DNA of 55,271 bases, taken from assembly GCF_013359695.1 (NCBI RefSeq), contig NZ_JABFMU010000044.1, positions 1-55,271 of the forward strand, given 5' to 3'. The notes under the pieces were generated by a model that had not been told where the DNA came from, ran no database searches, and saw nothing but the letters and a program-made list of their open reading frames with translations. This DNA is from Pseudomonas sp. C2B4 (GTDB lineage: Bacteria; Pseudomonadota; Gammaproteobacteria; Pseudomonadales; Pseudomonadaceae). A program made the position numbers and the translations under genes. Positions 8,630 through 18,232 of the stretch are shown piece by piece. Every line of letters starts with the position of its first letter. Position 1 is the stretch's first letter.

Positions 8630-10129
8630 ATGACCGTACGCCGCACCCCATCCCCTTCCGGCAGCGCCGGACGGCCCGAGATCCTGGTGATCCTCGGCAG
8701 CAGCCTGACGGTCATTGCGATTCTCGGCATCGTGACCTTTCTGCTGATCCGCGAACACGCCAACGCCCGACAGGCGGCCATACGCAGCGCAACCACCATC
8801 GCACAATTGATCGACGCCGACGTGCTGCGCACGGTGGAGCTCTACGACCTGACCCTGCAAGGCCTGATCGCCGCCGCGCAACGGGATGACCTCAAGGAGG
8901 TTTCGGCACAGATCCGCCACCTGGTGCTCTTCGACCGCTCGACCACCGCACGCTTCAAGAGCGACATCCTGTTGCTCGATAAACAAGGCGAGGTTCTCGC
9001 CGACTCGTCGTTGATCGAACCCAAACCGGGCAACTTCGCCGACCGCGATTATTTTCTCGCTCATGCCTTCAACCGCCACGCGGGGATGTTCATCAGTCGG
9101 CCGTTCAAACCCCGCTGTGATTGCGATTACAGCGACGAATGGCAAATCAGCTTCAGCCGGCGCATTTCTTCTACCACGGGTGAGTTCCTGGGTGTCGCGG
9201 TGGCCTCAATGCGCCTGGCGTACTTCGATCAGTTGTTCAACAGCCTCGACATCGGCACCGGCAGCACACTGGCCATCATCAACGACGATGGGGTGCTGTT
9301 GGCGCAGAAGCCCTTTTTGCAGGACAACTCGGTGGGCAAAAGTTTTGCCGGTCGGCCCAACGTCGTGCGCATGCTGCGCGAGGGCAGCGGCAGCTTTGAC
9401 GGCGTGTCGAGCGTTGACCGGCAGCCACGCCTGTACACCTTCAGCCGGGTCGGCAACCTGCCGCTCACGGTTATCGTCGCCCTTTCCAGTGACGAGGTCT
9501 TCGCCACCTGGAGGCGCACGGCGATGGTGATCAGCGGCGCCACCGGCGTCCTGTGCGCCGCGTTGCTGTGGCTGACCTGGCTGCTCTGCCGCGAATTGCG
9601 CCTGCGCCACAGCGCCGAGCAAGAGTTGGCGCAACTGGCCGCCACCGATGCCTTGACCGGCGTGGCCAATCGCCGAACCCTTGACCAGACCCTTCGTCAT
9701 GAATGGTTTCGGGCGCAACGTTCGGGCAAACCGATGTCAGTGCTGATGATCGATGCCGATCACTTCAAGGCCTTCAACGACCGTCACGGCCATCAGGCCG
9801 GCGACGAGGCTTTGCGCTCGCTGGCCGAGGTCATCGGCGCCAATGTCCATCGCCCCACAGACCTTGTGGCCCGTTATGGCGGCGAAGAGTTTTCGGTGAT
9901 CCTGGCTGAAACCGACAATGAAGGTGCACGACAGATTGCCGAGCGCATCCGTGTGCAGGTGGAACAGTTGCCCGTGGTGGCAGGCGATGATCAACCGATG
10001 ACGGTCAGCATCGGCATCAGCACCTGGACGACAGAGAGTGACATCAGCCTGGAACAGCTGCTGTTTTCGGCGGACAAGGCGCTGTATCAGGCCAAGGAAC
10101 GGGGGCGTAATCGGGTGGTTTCTGCCTGA
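8630..10129 (+). CDS. Membrane diguanylate cyclase (dCACHE-GGDEF)
   Basis: A 499-residue protein predicted to make cyclic di-GMP from two GTP. TM1 (about 18-40) and TM2 (about 297-320) flank a periplasmic sensor region of dCACHE type. The C-terminal GGDEF domain has the active-site signature GGEEF at 417-421, and an intact inhibitory I-site R408-x-x-D411 exactly five residues before it. There is no EAL or HD-GYP domain. It should therefore be an active, product-inhibited cyclase controlled by a small periplasmic ligand (inference). It stands alone between the porin terminator and the convergent lpxC gene. Confidence 0.93.
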   Translation: MTVRRTPSPSGSAGRPEILVILGSSLTVIAILGIVTFLLIREHANARQAAIRSATTIAQLIDADVLRTVELYDLTLQGLIAAAQRDDLKEVSAQIRHLVLFDRSTTARFKSDILLLDKQGEVLADSSLIEPKPGNFADRDYFLAHAFNRHAGMFISRPFKPRCDCDYSDEWQISFSRRISSTTGEFLGVAVASMRLAYFDQLFNSLDIGTGSTLAIINDDGVLLAQKPFLQDNSVGKSFAGRPNVVRMLREGSGSFDGVSSVDRQPRLYTFSRVGNLPLTVIVALSSDEVFATWRRTAMVISGATGVLCAALLWLTWLLCRELRLRHSAEQELAQLAATDALTGVANRRTLDQTLRHEWFRAQRSGKPMSVLMIDADHFKAFNDRHGHQAGDEALRSLAEVIGANVHRPTDLVARYGGEEFSVILAETDNEGARQIAERIRVQVEQLPVVAGDDQPMTVSIGISTWTTESDISLEQLLFSADKALYQAKERGRNRVVSA

Positions 10130-10149
10130 AACTGGCGGTGCGCCTACTG

Positions 10150-10225
10150 GCCCCTTCGCGGGCGAGCCCGCTCCCACAGTTTGTCCGCGTCCTCCTGTGG
10201 GAGCGAGCCTGCTCGCGAAGGGGCC
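10150..10225. repeat. REP palindrome pair between convergent genes
   Basis: CCCCTTCGCGGGCGAGCCCG ... GGGAGCGAGCCTGCTCGCGA with flanking CCCCTTCGC/GCGAAGGGG forms an inverted REP doublet between the cyclase and lpxC 3' ends. Confidence 0.85.
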
Positions 10226-10252
10226 TGCCCCGGCAACACAAAATCCGGGCAT

Positions 10253-10285
10253 AAAAAAAGGCCACCCGAAGGCAGCCTTTAAAAA
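10253..10285 (-). terminator. Terminator of lpxC / dcw cluster
   Basis: On the minus strand AAAGGCTGCC-TTCG-GGTGGCCTTT is followed by a T run, just beyond the lpxC stop codon. It closes the long minus-strand cell-wall cluster. Confidence 0.85.
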
Positions 10286-10301
10286 CTAGAGAGGTTTTTA
10301 C

Positions 10302-11213
10302 TTACACGGCCGCAACAGGGCGCATGTAAGAGATCGGTGCAGTGCTGGCATCTTCGAACGTCACGACTTCCCAGGCATCTGTCTGCTCAATCAACTTGCG
10401 CAGCAGCTGGTTGTTCAGTGCGTGGCCGGACTTGAAGCCCTTGAACTCACCAATCAGGCTATTGCCCAGCAGGTAGAGGTCACCAATTGCATCGAGGATC
10501 TTGTGCTTCACGAATTCGTCTTCATAGCGAAGACCGTCTTCGTTCAGAACACCATCGGCGTCAACCACGATTGCGTTTTCAACGCTGCCGCCGAGTGCGA
10601 GGTTGTGCTTGCGCAGGTACTCGATGTCACTCATGAAACCAAAGGTACGGGCGCGGCTGACTTCTTTAACGAACGAAGTGCTGGAAAAATCCACGCTTGC
10701 ACTTTGTGTGCGGTCACGGAAAACCGGGTGATCGAAATCGATCTCGAAGCTCACCTTGAAACCTTCGAAAGGAACGAAAGTGGCGCGCTTGTCGCCGTCT
10801 TCCACTGTCACTTCCCGCAGGATACGGATGAACTTCTTGGCGGCGTCCTGTTCTTCCAGGCCAGCCGACTGAATCAGAAATACGAAGGGTCCAGCGCTAC
10901 CATCCATGATCGGGACTTCGGACGCGGAGAGCTCGACGTAGGCGTTATCGATGCCCAGGCCAGCCATGGCCGAGAGCAAGTGCTCAACCGTATCCACCTT
11001 GACGTCACCGTTGACCAGCGTCGTCGACATGGTTGTCTCGCCGACGTTGGCCGCACGAGCCGGGATCTCGACCACGGGATCGAGGTCGGCACGGCGAAAG
11101 ACGATGCCGGTGTCGATCGGCGCAGGCTTGAGGGTCAGGTAAACCTTCTCCCCGGAGTGCAGACCTACACCTGTGGCACGGATAATATTTTTCAGTGTGC
11201 GTTGTTTAATCAT
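10302..11213 (-). CDS. lpxC: UDP-3-O-acyl-N-acetylglucosamine deacetylase
   Basis: LpxC catalyses the committed step of lipid A synthesis, removing acetate from UDP-3-O-acyl-GlcNAc in the cytoplasm with a zinc ion. Length (303) and start (MIKQRTLKNIIRATGVGLHS) are those of Pseudomonas LpxC. The zinc ligands are visible as H78 (VEHLLSA), H237 and D241 (KHKILDAIGD). It lies 112 bases downstream of ftsZ at the end of the dcw cluster, a conserved position in gammaproteobacteria, and can have its own transcript. In other species LpxC level is set by FtsH proteolysis acting on the C-terminus; this cannot be tested here. Confidence 0.98.
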   Translation of the reverse strand: MIKQRTLKNIIRATGVGLHSGEKVYLTLKPAPIDTGIVFRRADLDPVVEIPARAANVGETTMSTTLVNGDVKVDTVEHLLSAMAGLGIDNAYVELSASEVPIMDGSAGPFVFLIQSAGLEEQDAAKKFIRILREVTVEDGDKRATFVPFEGFKVSFEIDFDHPVFRDRTQSASVDFSSTSFVKEVSRARTFGFMSDIEYLRKHNLALGGSVENAIVVDADGVLNEDGLRYEDEFVKHKILDAIGDLYLLGNSLIGEFKGFKSGHALNNQLLRKLIEQTDAWEVVTFEDASTAPISYMRPVAAV

Positions 11214-11325
11214 GGCTTGGGCCGCTTCAGCGCAAATTGCGAACTGGTATCAACAAAGGCTGGCGATGATAGCAGACCACGCCTTTGCTGAACACCAATC
11301 ACCTTCATAGCCCTGATACATTTCA

Positions 11326-12519
11326 TCAATCGGCCTGACGACGCAGGAAAGCCGGGATGTCCAGGTAATCCAGATCATCCTGCGGATTCATCTTCGCGGC
11401 AGTCGCAGCACCGGCCTGGGCCTGGTTGCGCATGACGGTCGGACGGTCCAGGTCACGGTAGTTCACCGCTGGAGCTTCCTGACGAACAGGGGCTTGTTGT
11501 TGTGGCTGCGAAGCCATCGAGGTGTGAACGGTATTGTCGATGACCTTCACAGGTTTCTCGATTTTAGCGCCCAGACCGGTCGCAACGACAGTCACGTGCA
11601 GCTCGTCGCGCATGTCCGGATCGATAACGGTACCGACCTTGACCATGGCGTGCTCGGAAGCGAAGGCTTCGATGATGCTACCCACGTCGGAGTACTCACC
11701 CAGGGACAGGTCAGGACCGGCGGTGATGTTCACCAGGATGCCGCGTGCGCCTTGCAGGTTCACGTCTTCAAGCAACGGGTTACGGATGGCCGCTTCGGTC
11801 GCTTCACGTGCACGGTTCGGACCGCTGGCGCAGCCAGTGCCCATCATCGCCATGCCCATTTCGCTCATCACGGTACGTACGTCGGCAAAGTCGACGTTGA
11901 TCATGCCCGGACGCTTGATGATGTCGGAGATACCGCGAACGGCACCGGCCAGTACATCGTCAGCCTTGGCGAAAGCCGACAGCAGGCTGGCGTCTTTACC
12001 GAGGATGGTCAGCAGCTTCTCGTTGGGAATGGTGATCAACGAGTCGACGCTTTCCGACAGCAGGCGGATGCCTTCGTCGGCCAGCTGCATGCGCTTGCGA
12101 CCTTCGAACGGGAACGGACGGGTCACCACCGCAACGGTGAGGATCCCCATTTCCTTGGCCACTTCAGCAATGATCGGCGCAGCACCGGTACCGGTACCAC
12201 CGCCCATGCCGGTAGTGATGAACACCATGTTGGTGCCCTGCAGGACTTCGGCAATGCGCTCACGGTCTTCGAGAGCGGCCTGACGACCTACTTCAGGGTT
12301 GGCGCCGGCGCCCAGACCTTTGGTCACGCCGGTACCCAGTTGCAGGATGGTCCGCGCGCTGATGCTCTTCAGCGCCTGGGCATCAGTGTTGGCGCAGATG
12401 AACTCGACGCCTTCAATGTTGCTCTTGACCATGTGATTCACGGCGTTGCCGCCGCCACCGCCAACACCGATAACTTTAATAACCGGGCTTGCGGGGATGT
12501 TGTCTACGAGTTCGAACAT
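11326..12519 (-). CDS. ftsZ: Cell division tubulin homologue FtsZ
   Basis: FtsZ is the GTPase that polymerises into the cytokinetic ring. The 397-residue protein has the tubulin signature GGGTGTG at 106-112. It has a variable Gln/Ala-rich linker after about residue 320, and the conserved C-terminal peptide (DYLDIPAFLRRQAD) that binds FtsA and ZipA. A GAGAGGG-like ribosome site precedes the ATG. It follows ftsA by about 78 bases, so extra promoter activity inside ftsQ/ftsA or in this gap is likely, as in relatives (inference). Confidence 0.99.
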   Translation of the reverse strand: MFELVDNIPASPVIKVIGVGGGGGNAVNHMVKSNIEGVEFICANTDAQALKSISARTILQLGTGVTKGLGAGANPEVGRQAALEDRERIAEVLQGTNMVFITTGMGGGTGTGAAPIIAEVAKEMGILTVAVVTRPFPFEGRKRMQLADEGIRLLSESVDSLITIPNEKLLTILGKDASLLSAFAKADDVLAGAVRGISDIIKRPGMINVDFADVRTVMSEMGMAMMGTGCASGPNRAREATEAAIRNPLLEDVNLQGARGILVNITAGPDLSLGEYSDVGSIIEAFASEHAMVKVGTVIDPDMRDELHVTVVATGLGAKIEKPVKVIDNTVHTSMASQPQQQAPVRQEAPAVNYRDLDRPTVMRNQAQAGAATAAKMNPQDDLDYLDIPAFLRRQAD

Positions 12520-12597
12520 TTTCCCTCTCCTTTACGTTCTCTAGTTTTTTCGCCTACTGCCTGTATCTACAACGGTGAAGCGTTGCTGCGGTGAAGC

Positions 12598-13857
12598 TTA
12601 AAAATTGCCCTGGACCCAGCTCTTGATGCGATCGAGCAAGGCGCCCTTCGGTTCTTCGTTGCTGTAGCTGTCGCGGCTGCCGATACCCGAGAACGAAATG
12701 CCGTCGGATTGCTTCTGCAGGCCGTACATCAACAGGCCGACACCGGTGGAATAAATCGGGTTGCGAACCACGTCATCCAGGCCTTTCACGCCGTGAGGCA
12801 CGCCAAGGCGCACGGGCATGTGGAAGATTTCCTCGGCCAGTTCGGTGGCGCCTTCCATCTTCGACGTACCACCGGTCAGCACGATGCCGGCCGGGATCAG
12901 GTCTTCGTAGCCGCTGCGGCGCAGTTCGGCCTGGATCAGCGTGAACAGCTCGTCGTAGCGCGGCTCGACCACTTCGGCCAGGGCCTGGCGGGACAGCTCG
13001 CGCGGCGGACGGTCGCCAACGCTTGGCACCTTGATGGTTTCGCCGGCACCGGCCAGTTTGGCCAGGGCACAGGCGTAGCGAATCTTGATTTCTTCGGCGT
13101 ACTGGGTCGGAGTGCGCAACGCCATGGCGATGTCGTTGGTCACCTGATCGCCTGCAATCGGGATCACGGCGGTGTGACGGATCGCGCCTTCGGTGAAGAT
13201 CGCGATGTCGGTGGTGCCACCGCCGATGTCCACCAGGCACACGCCCAACTCTTTCTCGTCATCGGTCAGCACCGAGTACGCGGACGCCAGTTGCTCGAGA
13301 ATGATGTCGTCGATTTCCAGGCCGCAGCGACGCACGCATTTTTCAATGTTCTGTGCGGCGTTGACGGCGCAAGTGACCACGTGAACCTTGGCTTCCAGGC
13401 GGACGCCGGACATGCCCAGGGGCTCGCGGACACCTTCCTGGTTATCGATCACGTAATCCTGCGGCAGGGTGTGCAGCACGCGCTGGTCGGCCGGGATCGC
13501 CACGGCCTGGGCGGCGTCGAGCACGCGTTCGAGGTCGGCGGAGCTGACTTCGCGATCGCGAATCGCCACGATGCCGTGGGAGTTCAAGCTGCGGATGTGA
13601 TTACCGGCCACGCCAACGAATGCCGAATGGATTCGGCAACCGGCCATCAGCTGCGCTTCTTCGATGGCGCGCTGGATCGACTGCACGGTGGACTCGATGT
13701 TCACCACCACGCCTTTCTTCAGGCCGCGGGATGGGTGTGTACCGATCCCGACGATATCGAGCGTGCCGTCGTCCGCGACCTCGCCTACCAGCGCCACCAC
13801 TTTGGAGGTGCCGATATCGAGACCGACGATCATTTTGCCGCTTTGCACGTTTGCCAT
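12598..13857 (-). CDS. ftsA: Cell division protein FtsA
   Basis: FtsA is an actin-like ATPase that tethers FtsZ filaments to the inner membrane. The 419-residue protein opens with the phosphate-1 motif (MIVGLDIGTSKVVALVGEV), has the second phosphate motif (VCLVDIGGGTTDIAIF) and the adenosine motif (IVLTGGTSKMEG). It ends in an amphipathic membrane-targeting helix (LLDRIKSWVQGNF). It lies 15 bases after ftsQ and before ftsZ, the universal order. Confidence 0.99.
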   Translation of the reverse strand: MANVQSGKMIVGLDIGTSKVVALVGEVADDGTLDIVGIGTHPSRGLKKGVVVNIESTVQSIQRAIEEAQLMAGCRIHSAFVGVAGNHIRSLNSHGIVAIRDREVSSADLERVLDAAQAVAIPADQRVLHTLPQDYVIDNQEGVREPLGMSGVRLEAKVHVVTCAVNAAQNIEKCVRRCGLEIDDIILEQLASAYSVLTDDEKELGVCLVDIGGGTTDIAIFTEGAIRHTAVIPIAGDQVTNDIAMALRTPTQYAEEIKIRYACALAKLAGAGETIKVPSVGDRPPRELSRQALAEVVEPRYDELFTLIQAELRRSGYEDLIPAGIVLTGGTSKMEGATELAEEIFHMPVRLGVPHGVKGLDDVVRNPIYSTGVGLLMYGLQKQSDGISFSGIGSRDSYSNEEPKGALLDRIKSWVQGNF

Positions 13858-13872
13858 GGGGTCCTGCCTCTC

Positions 13873-14739
13873 TTAATTCTTCGCGACAGCGGGATCGGCT
13901 GTCGTCGGCGCTACTGGTTCCCGCCAGCCAACAGCGAGGCCGTTGGCATAGCGCAGATCGATGCGCGCAATGTTCGTAATCTGTTCTTTGAGCGTCTTGT
14001 CATAGATGGCAATGAAACGGCGCATCTTTTCCACGAGGTTGCCGCGTCCCAGCAGCAGCTCGATCCCGGGGCCCGCGCTGCCGGGGCCGGTAGTCAGGAA
14101 CCAGCTACCTCGTTCACGCAACTCCAGGCGTGCGATCGAGAAGCCCAGCGGTCTGAGCATCTGGCTCAAAATCTGATATTGCTGCATCACCTGCTGCTGA
14201 GCCCGCTGAGGCCCGAACAACTGCGGCAGATGCTCGTAATTTGCCAACTCTCGCGGCGTGAACGCCTGCCCCTGGTTATTCAGCAGCGACTCGTCGCCCC
14301 AGCGGGCGACCGGCAGTTGCTCCTCCAGGCGGATCACTACTTGATCCGGCCACACCCGACGCACTTCGGCGTGGGCAATCCATGGCATCTGTTCCAGCTC
14401 GGTGCGCATGCTCGCCAGGTCGATGGTGAAGAAGCTCGACGCCACATAAGGGGCGATCCGCTGCTGCACGGCTTGCTGGCTGATGTAACTGAGGTCGCCC
14501 TGCACGTTGATTTTGGTGATCGGCCGATCGGCATACGGCAGCAAACGCTGCGCGCCTTCGTAAGTACCGAACCCCAGCGCCACCAACAGCACTGGCCAGA
14601 ACAAGCTTTTCAGAAAGCCGAAATTGGCTTTCGGCAGGCGCGCGGACATCGGCTCTTTGGCCACCATTCGGCTGGCACCCCGCGGCACCGGCTTGCGGCC
14701 GGGTGCGGGTGGCTGATGTCTCAACTGAGCGCCTTGCAT
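13873..14739 (-). CDS. ftsQ: Cell division protein FtsQ
   Basis: FtsQ is a bitopic inner-membrane protein that scaffolds the FtsQLB divisome complex. With the start at ATG 14739 (MQGAQLRHQPPAPGRK) it has 288 residues, the usual Pseudomonas length. The frame is open 29 codons further upstream into ddlB, which does not fit the family. There is a cytoplasmic Arg/Pro-rich N-terminus, one TM helix (about 50-70), a POTRA domain starting at ITKINVQGDLSYIS, and a beta domain. It starts 4 bases after ddlB ends, so translation is probably coupled. Confidence 0.97.
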   Translation of the reverse strand: MQGAQLRHQPPAPGRKPVPRGASRMVAKEPMSARLPKANFGFLKSLFWPVLLVALGFGTYEGAQRLLPYADRPITKINVQGDLSYISQQAVQQRIAPYVASSFFTIDLASMRTELEQMPWIAHAEVRRVWPDQVVIRLEEQLPVARWGDESLLNNQGQAFTPRELANYEHLPQLFGPQRAQQQVMQQYQILSQMLRPLGFSIARLELRERGSWFLTTGPGSAGPGIELLLGRGNLVEKMRRFIAIYDKTLKEQITNIARIDLRYANGLAVGWREPVAPTTADPAVAKN

Positions 14740-14743
14740 GGTC

Positions 14744-15712
14744 TTAACCTCTTGGCTCTTCGTTGCCGGCAACGCTCGCCGCCAGAATCGCCAGAACCAA
14801 TTGTTGGAAATCCAGACCGGCAGCACGGGCCGCCATCGGCACCAGGCTGTGATCGGTCATGCCCGGGGCGGTGTTGACCTCCAGGAACCAGAACTGTCCG
14901 TCGGCGTCCTGCATCACGTCCGCGCGCGCCCAACCGGCGATACCCAGCGCCTCACAGGCTTTTGCCGTGAGGTCCATGAGTTCCTTTTCCTTGGCGCTGT
15001 CCAGTCCGCACGGAATGCGGTACTGGGTATCGTTGGCAATGTATTTGGCGTCGTAGTCGTAGAAGCTGTGCGTCGTGCCCAGGGCAATCGGTGGCAACAC
15101 CTGGTCACGCAGGGTGGCGATGGTGAACTCCGGACCTTGAATCCATTGCTCGACCAAAACTTGCGAATCGTAGGTACTGGCCGCTTTCCAGGCGTCGATC
15201 AAATCGGACGCGGAAGTCACCTTGGCCATCCCGATACTTGAACCTTCATGGGCCGGTTTGACGATCAAAGGGAAGCCCAGTTCCGTGGCCGCCGAAATAC
15301 AATCGGCCTCGCTGCTCAGTACCGCGTGACGTGGTGTAGGAATGCCCAGGCTGTGCCAGACCTGCTTGGTGCGCAGCTTGTCCATGGCCAGCGCCGACGC
15401 GAGGATGCCGCTGCCGGTGTAGGGAATGCCCAGGCATTCGAGCAGGCCCTGCATGCTGCCGTCTTCACCGCCACGACCGTGGAGGATGACGAAGGCGCGG
15501 TCGATTTTCTCGCTCAGCAGGCGCTGCAGCAGGTCATCGCCCACGTCGAGACCGAACGCATCCACACCCGCGCTTTGCAGCGCATCGAGAACCGCGTTAC
15601 CCGACTTCAGGGACACTTCGCGCTCGGCACTCTTGCCACCGAACAGCACGGCGACCCGGCCGAAGTCTTTCGGCGCAACGGTGGAGACGAGATTGGCGTA
15701 GGCAGCAGTCAT
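14744..15712 (-). CDS. ddlB: D-alanine--D-alanine ligase B
   Basis: This cytoplasmic ATP-grasp enzyme joins two D-alanines for the peptidoglycan stem peptide. The 322-residue protein shows the N-terminal segment VAVLFGGKSAEREVSLKSG, the HGRGGEDGSMQGLLE loop, the ATP-binding lysine region (FPLIVKPAHEGSSIGMAKV) and the metal site FLEVNTAPGMT. Its start overlaps the murC stop by four bases (ATGA). Confidence 0.98.
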   Translation of the reverse strand: MTAAYANLVSTVAPKDFGRVAVLFGGKSAEREVSLKSGNAVLDALQSAGVDAFGLDVGDDLLQRLLSEKIDRAFVILHGRGGEDGSMQGLLECLGIPYTGSGILASALAMDKLRTKQVWHSLGIPTPRHAVLSSEADCISAATELGFPLIVKPAHEGSSIGMAKVTSASDLIDAWKAASTYDSQVLVEQWIQGPEFTIATLRDQVLPPIALGTTHSFYDYDAKYIANDTQYRIPCGLDSAKEKELMDLTAKACEALGIAGWARADVMQDADGQFWFLEVNTAPGMTDHSLVPMAARAAGLDFQQLVLAILAASVAGNEEPRG

Positions 15713-17169
15713 TTCAACTTCCCCTCGACCGGCGCAGCCACGGCGCCGGCGAACAACTCACTTTTCAACAGTTTCGGTGCGAGACCGCCGATATCACCGG
15801 CGCCCTGGCACAGCAGAATGTCGCCGGCACGCAGCAGCGGCTTGACCACAGGTGCCAGGTCGACACCCCGCTCGATGTAGATCGGGTCGAGCTGGCCACG
15901 TTGGCGGATGCTGTTGCACAGCTTGCGGCTGTCGGCGCCCGGGATCGGCTCTTCACCGGCCGGATAGACTTCCATCAGCAGCAAGACGTTGGCATCAGCC
16001 AGTACATTGACGAAGTCGTCGTACAGGTCGCGGGTACGGCTGTAGCGATGCGGCTGGTAGACCATCACCAGTCGGCGCTCCGGCCAGCCACCGCGCACAG
16101 CCTTGATCACCGCCGCGACTTCGGTCGGGTGATGGCCGTAGTCGTCGACCAGCATCACGTTGCCGCCGTCGACCGGCAGTTCGCCGTAGACCTGGAAGCG
16201 TCGACCGACGCCCTGGAACCCGGACAGGCCCTGAACGATGGCTTCATCGCTGACGCCTTCGTCGGTGGCGATACAGATCGTCGCCAATGCATTGAGTACG
16301 TTGTGGTTGCCCGGCATGTTCACCGACACATCCAGCGGCTCGCGATCCGGACGCAGCACGGTGAAGAAGGTCTGCATGCCTTGCTGGCGAACATTGATGG
16401 CGCGCACATCGCAGTCGTCGCCGAAGCCGTAGGTAACGGTCGGACGCTTGACCTGCGGCAGGATTTCACGCACCACCGGATCGTCCAGGCACACCACCGC
16501 CAGACCGTAGAACGGCAGGTTGTGGAGAAACTCGACGAAGGTTTTCTTCAGTTTGTTGAAGTCGCCGTCGTAGGTCGCCATGTGATCGGCGTCAATGTTG
16601 GTGACAACCGCGACCAGCGGCTGCAGGTGCAGGAAACTGGCATCGCTTTCGTCGGCTTCAGCGATCAGGTAACGGCTGGTGCCCAGCTGGGCGTTGGTGC
16701 CCGCGGCATTCAGACGGCCACCGATGACAAACGTCGGGTCCAGACCGCCGGCGGCAAACACCGAAGCGATCAAACTGGTGGTAGTGGTCTTGCCATGGGT
16801 ACCGGCGACGGCGATGCCGTGGCGATAGCGCATCAGCTCAGCGAGCATTTCTGCACGCGGCACCACGGGGATGCGACGTTCCAGCGCGTTGGCCACTTCC
16901 GGGTTGGAGGTGTTCACGGCACTCGACACCACCAGCACATCGGCAGCGGCGGCGTTTTCGGCGCGGTGACCAATGAAAATCTGCGCGCCGAAGGACTCCA
17001 GGCGCTCGGTGACCGGCGATGCTTTCAGGTCGGAACCGGATACTTCGTAACCCAGGTTCAGCAACACTTCGGCAATGCCGCACATGCCCACACCGCCGAT
17101 CCCGACGAAGTGGATGCGACGGATGCGGCGCATTTCCGGTTGTGGCATGGCTTTCTGTTTCTCAACCAT
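15709..17169 (-). CDS. murC: UDP-N-acetylmuramate--L-alanine ligase
   Basis: MurC adds L-Ala to UDP-MurNAc, the first stem-peptide step. With ATG 17169 (MVEKQKAMPQPEMRRIRRIH) it has 486 residues. The Rossmann motif FVGIGGVGMCGIAE and the ATP loop GTHGKTT (123-129) are clear, and the Mur C-terminal domain contains VYQPHRYSRT. An upstream in-frame extension (from 17211) lies wholly in murG and is unlikely to be used. The chosen start overlaps the end of murG by 8 bases. Confidence 0.98.
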   Translation of the reverse strand: MVEKQKAMPQPEMRRIRRIHFVGIGGVGMCGIAEVLLNLGYEVSGSDLKASPVTERLESFGAQIFIGHRAENAAAADVLVVSSAVNTSNPEVANALERRIPVVPRAEMLAELMRYRHGIAVAGTHGKTTTTSLIASVFAAGGLDPTFVIGGRLNAAGTNAQLGTSRYLIAEADESDASFLHLQPLVAVVTNIDADHMATYDGDFNKLKKTFVEFLHNLPFYGLAVVCLDDPVVREILPQVKRPTVTYGFGDDCDVRAINVRQQGMQTFFTVLRPDREPLDVSVNMPGNHNVLNALATICIATDEGVSDEAIVQGLSGFQGVGRRFQVYGELPVDGGNVMLVDDYGHHPTEVAAVIKAVRGGWPERRLVMVYQPHRYSRTRDLYDDFVNVLADANVLLLMEVYPAGEEPIPGADSRKLCNSIRQRGQLDPIYIERGVDLAPVVKPLLRAGDILLCQGAGDIGGLAPKLLKSELFAGAVAAPVEGKLK

Positions 17170-18232
17170 GGGCCACCTCCAGGCAGGTATCGACCACGTT
17201 ACGGGTGGCATCGGGTTTGGCCAGGCGGCGGGCCGCAGTGGCCATATCGTTGAGTCGTTGTGGTTGCATCAGGACCTCTGTCAGGCGCGCGGCAAGATCC
17301 GCTGCGCCAGTCGTTCTTTGCGGCATCAGGAAGGCAGCGCCTTCGCGGGCCAAATAATCGGCGTTGCGGGTCTGGTGATCGTCGATCGCATGAGGCAAGG
17401 GCACCAGCATCGAGGGCAGACCGGCGGCAGCCAGTTCACTGATGGTCAGCGCGCCTGCGCGACATACCACCAGGTCGGCCCAGCTGTAGGCTTGGGCCAT
17501 GTCTTTGATGAAAGGCTGCACTTGCGCCTCGACGCCAGCCGCGCGATAGCGCTCTGCAGTCACTTCATCGTGGTTTTTGCCAGCCTGATGGAACACCTCC
17601 GGACGCAAATCGACGGCGACTTGCGACAGGGCTTCAGGCAGCAGCTTGTTCAACGGTTCTGCGCCCAGGCTTCCGCCCAGGATCAGCAAACGCGCCTTGC
17701 GACCGGCCAGGGCAGGTCGCGGTGTTTCGAGGAACAGCTCGGTGCGCACCGGGTTACCCGTGGTCCTCCGGCTGCCCGACAGGGTAAAGGTGTCAGGGAA
17801 CGCTTCACAGACCCGGGCGGCCAACGGCACCAGCAGCCGATTGGCGGTACCGGCCACGGCGTTCTGCTCGTGAACGATTACCGGGACACCGGCCAGTTTG
17901 GCGGCAACACCACCAGGACCGGTCACATAACCACCAAAGCCGACCACACAGACCGGTCGCAACTGACGAATGATCGCCCGCGCCTGCCAGACCGACTTGA
18001 GCAACATGAAGGGTGCCTTTAGCAGGGACAACTTGCCCTTGCCACGCAGGCCGCTGGCGTTGATCCGGTGCAGTTCGATGCCGGCCGCCGGGACCAGGTC
18101 GTTCTCGATGCCACGCGGCGTGCCGAGCCAGTGCACGGTGTAACCGCGGGCCTGGAACTCGCGAGCACAGGCCAGCGCCGGGAACACGTGGCCACCGGTG
18201 CCGCCGGCCATGATCAATACGTTAGCGCCCAT
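17162..18232 (-). CDS. murG: UDP-GlcNAc transferase MurG (lipid II synthesis)
   Basis: MurG transfers GlcNAc to lipid I at the inner face of the membrane, making lipid II. With ATG 18232 (MGANVLIMAGGTGGHVFPAL) it has 356 residues, matching the family. The two glycine-rich loops GGTGGH and GFGGYVTGPGG and the C-terminal donor-binding segment (CRAGALTISELAAAGLPS) are present. The first 11 bases overlap the end of ftsW. Confidence 0.98.
   Translation of the reverse strand: MGANVLIMAGGTGGHVFPALACAREFQARGYTVHWLGTPRGIENDLVPAAGIELHRINASGLRGKGKLSLLKAPFMLLKSVWQARAIIRQLRPVCVVGFGGYVTGPGGVAAKLAGVPVIVHEQNAVAGTANRLLVPLAARVCEAFPDTFTLSGSRRTTGNPVRTELFLETPRPALAGRKARLLILGGSLGAEPLNKLLPEALSQVAVDLRPEVFHQAGKNHDEVTAERYRAAGVEAQVQPFIKDMAQAYSWADLVVCRAGALTISELAAAGLPSMLVPLPHAIDDHQTRNADYLAREGAAFLMPQRTTGAADLAARLTEVLMQPQRLNDMATAARRLAKPDATRNVVDTCLEVAHG

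Noticed and set aside
12709..14877. 722-codon plus-strand open frame opposite ftsA and ftsQ
   Set aside because: Both sense genes are unmistakable, and the frame reads as mirror-strand composition without domain or ribosome site.
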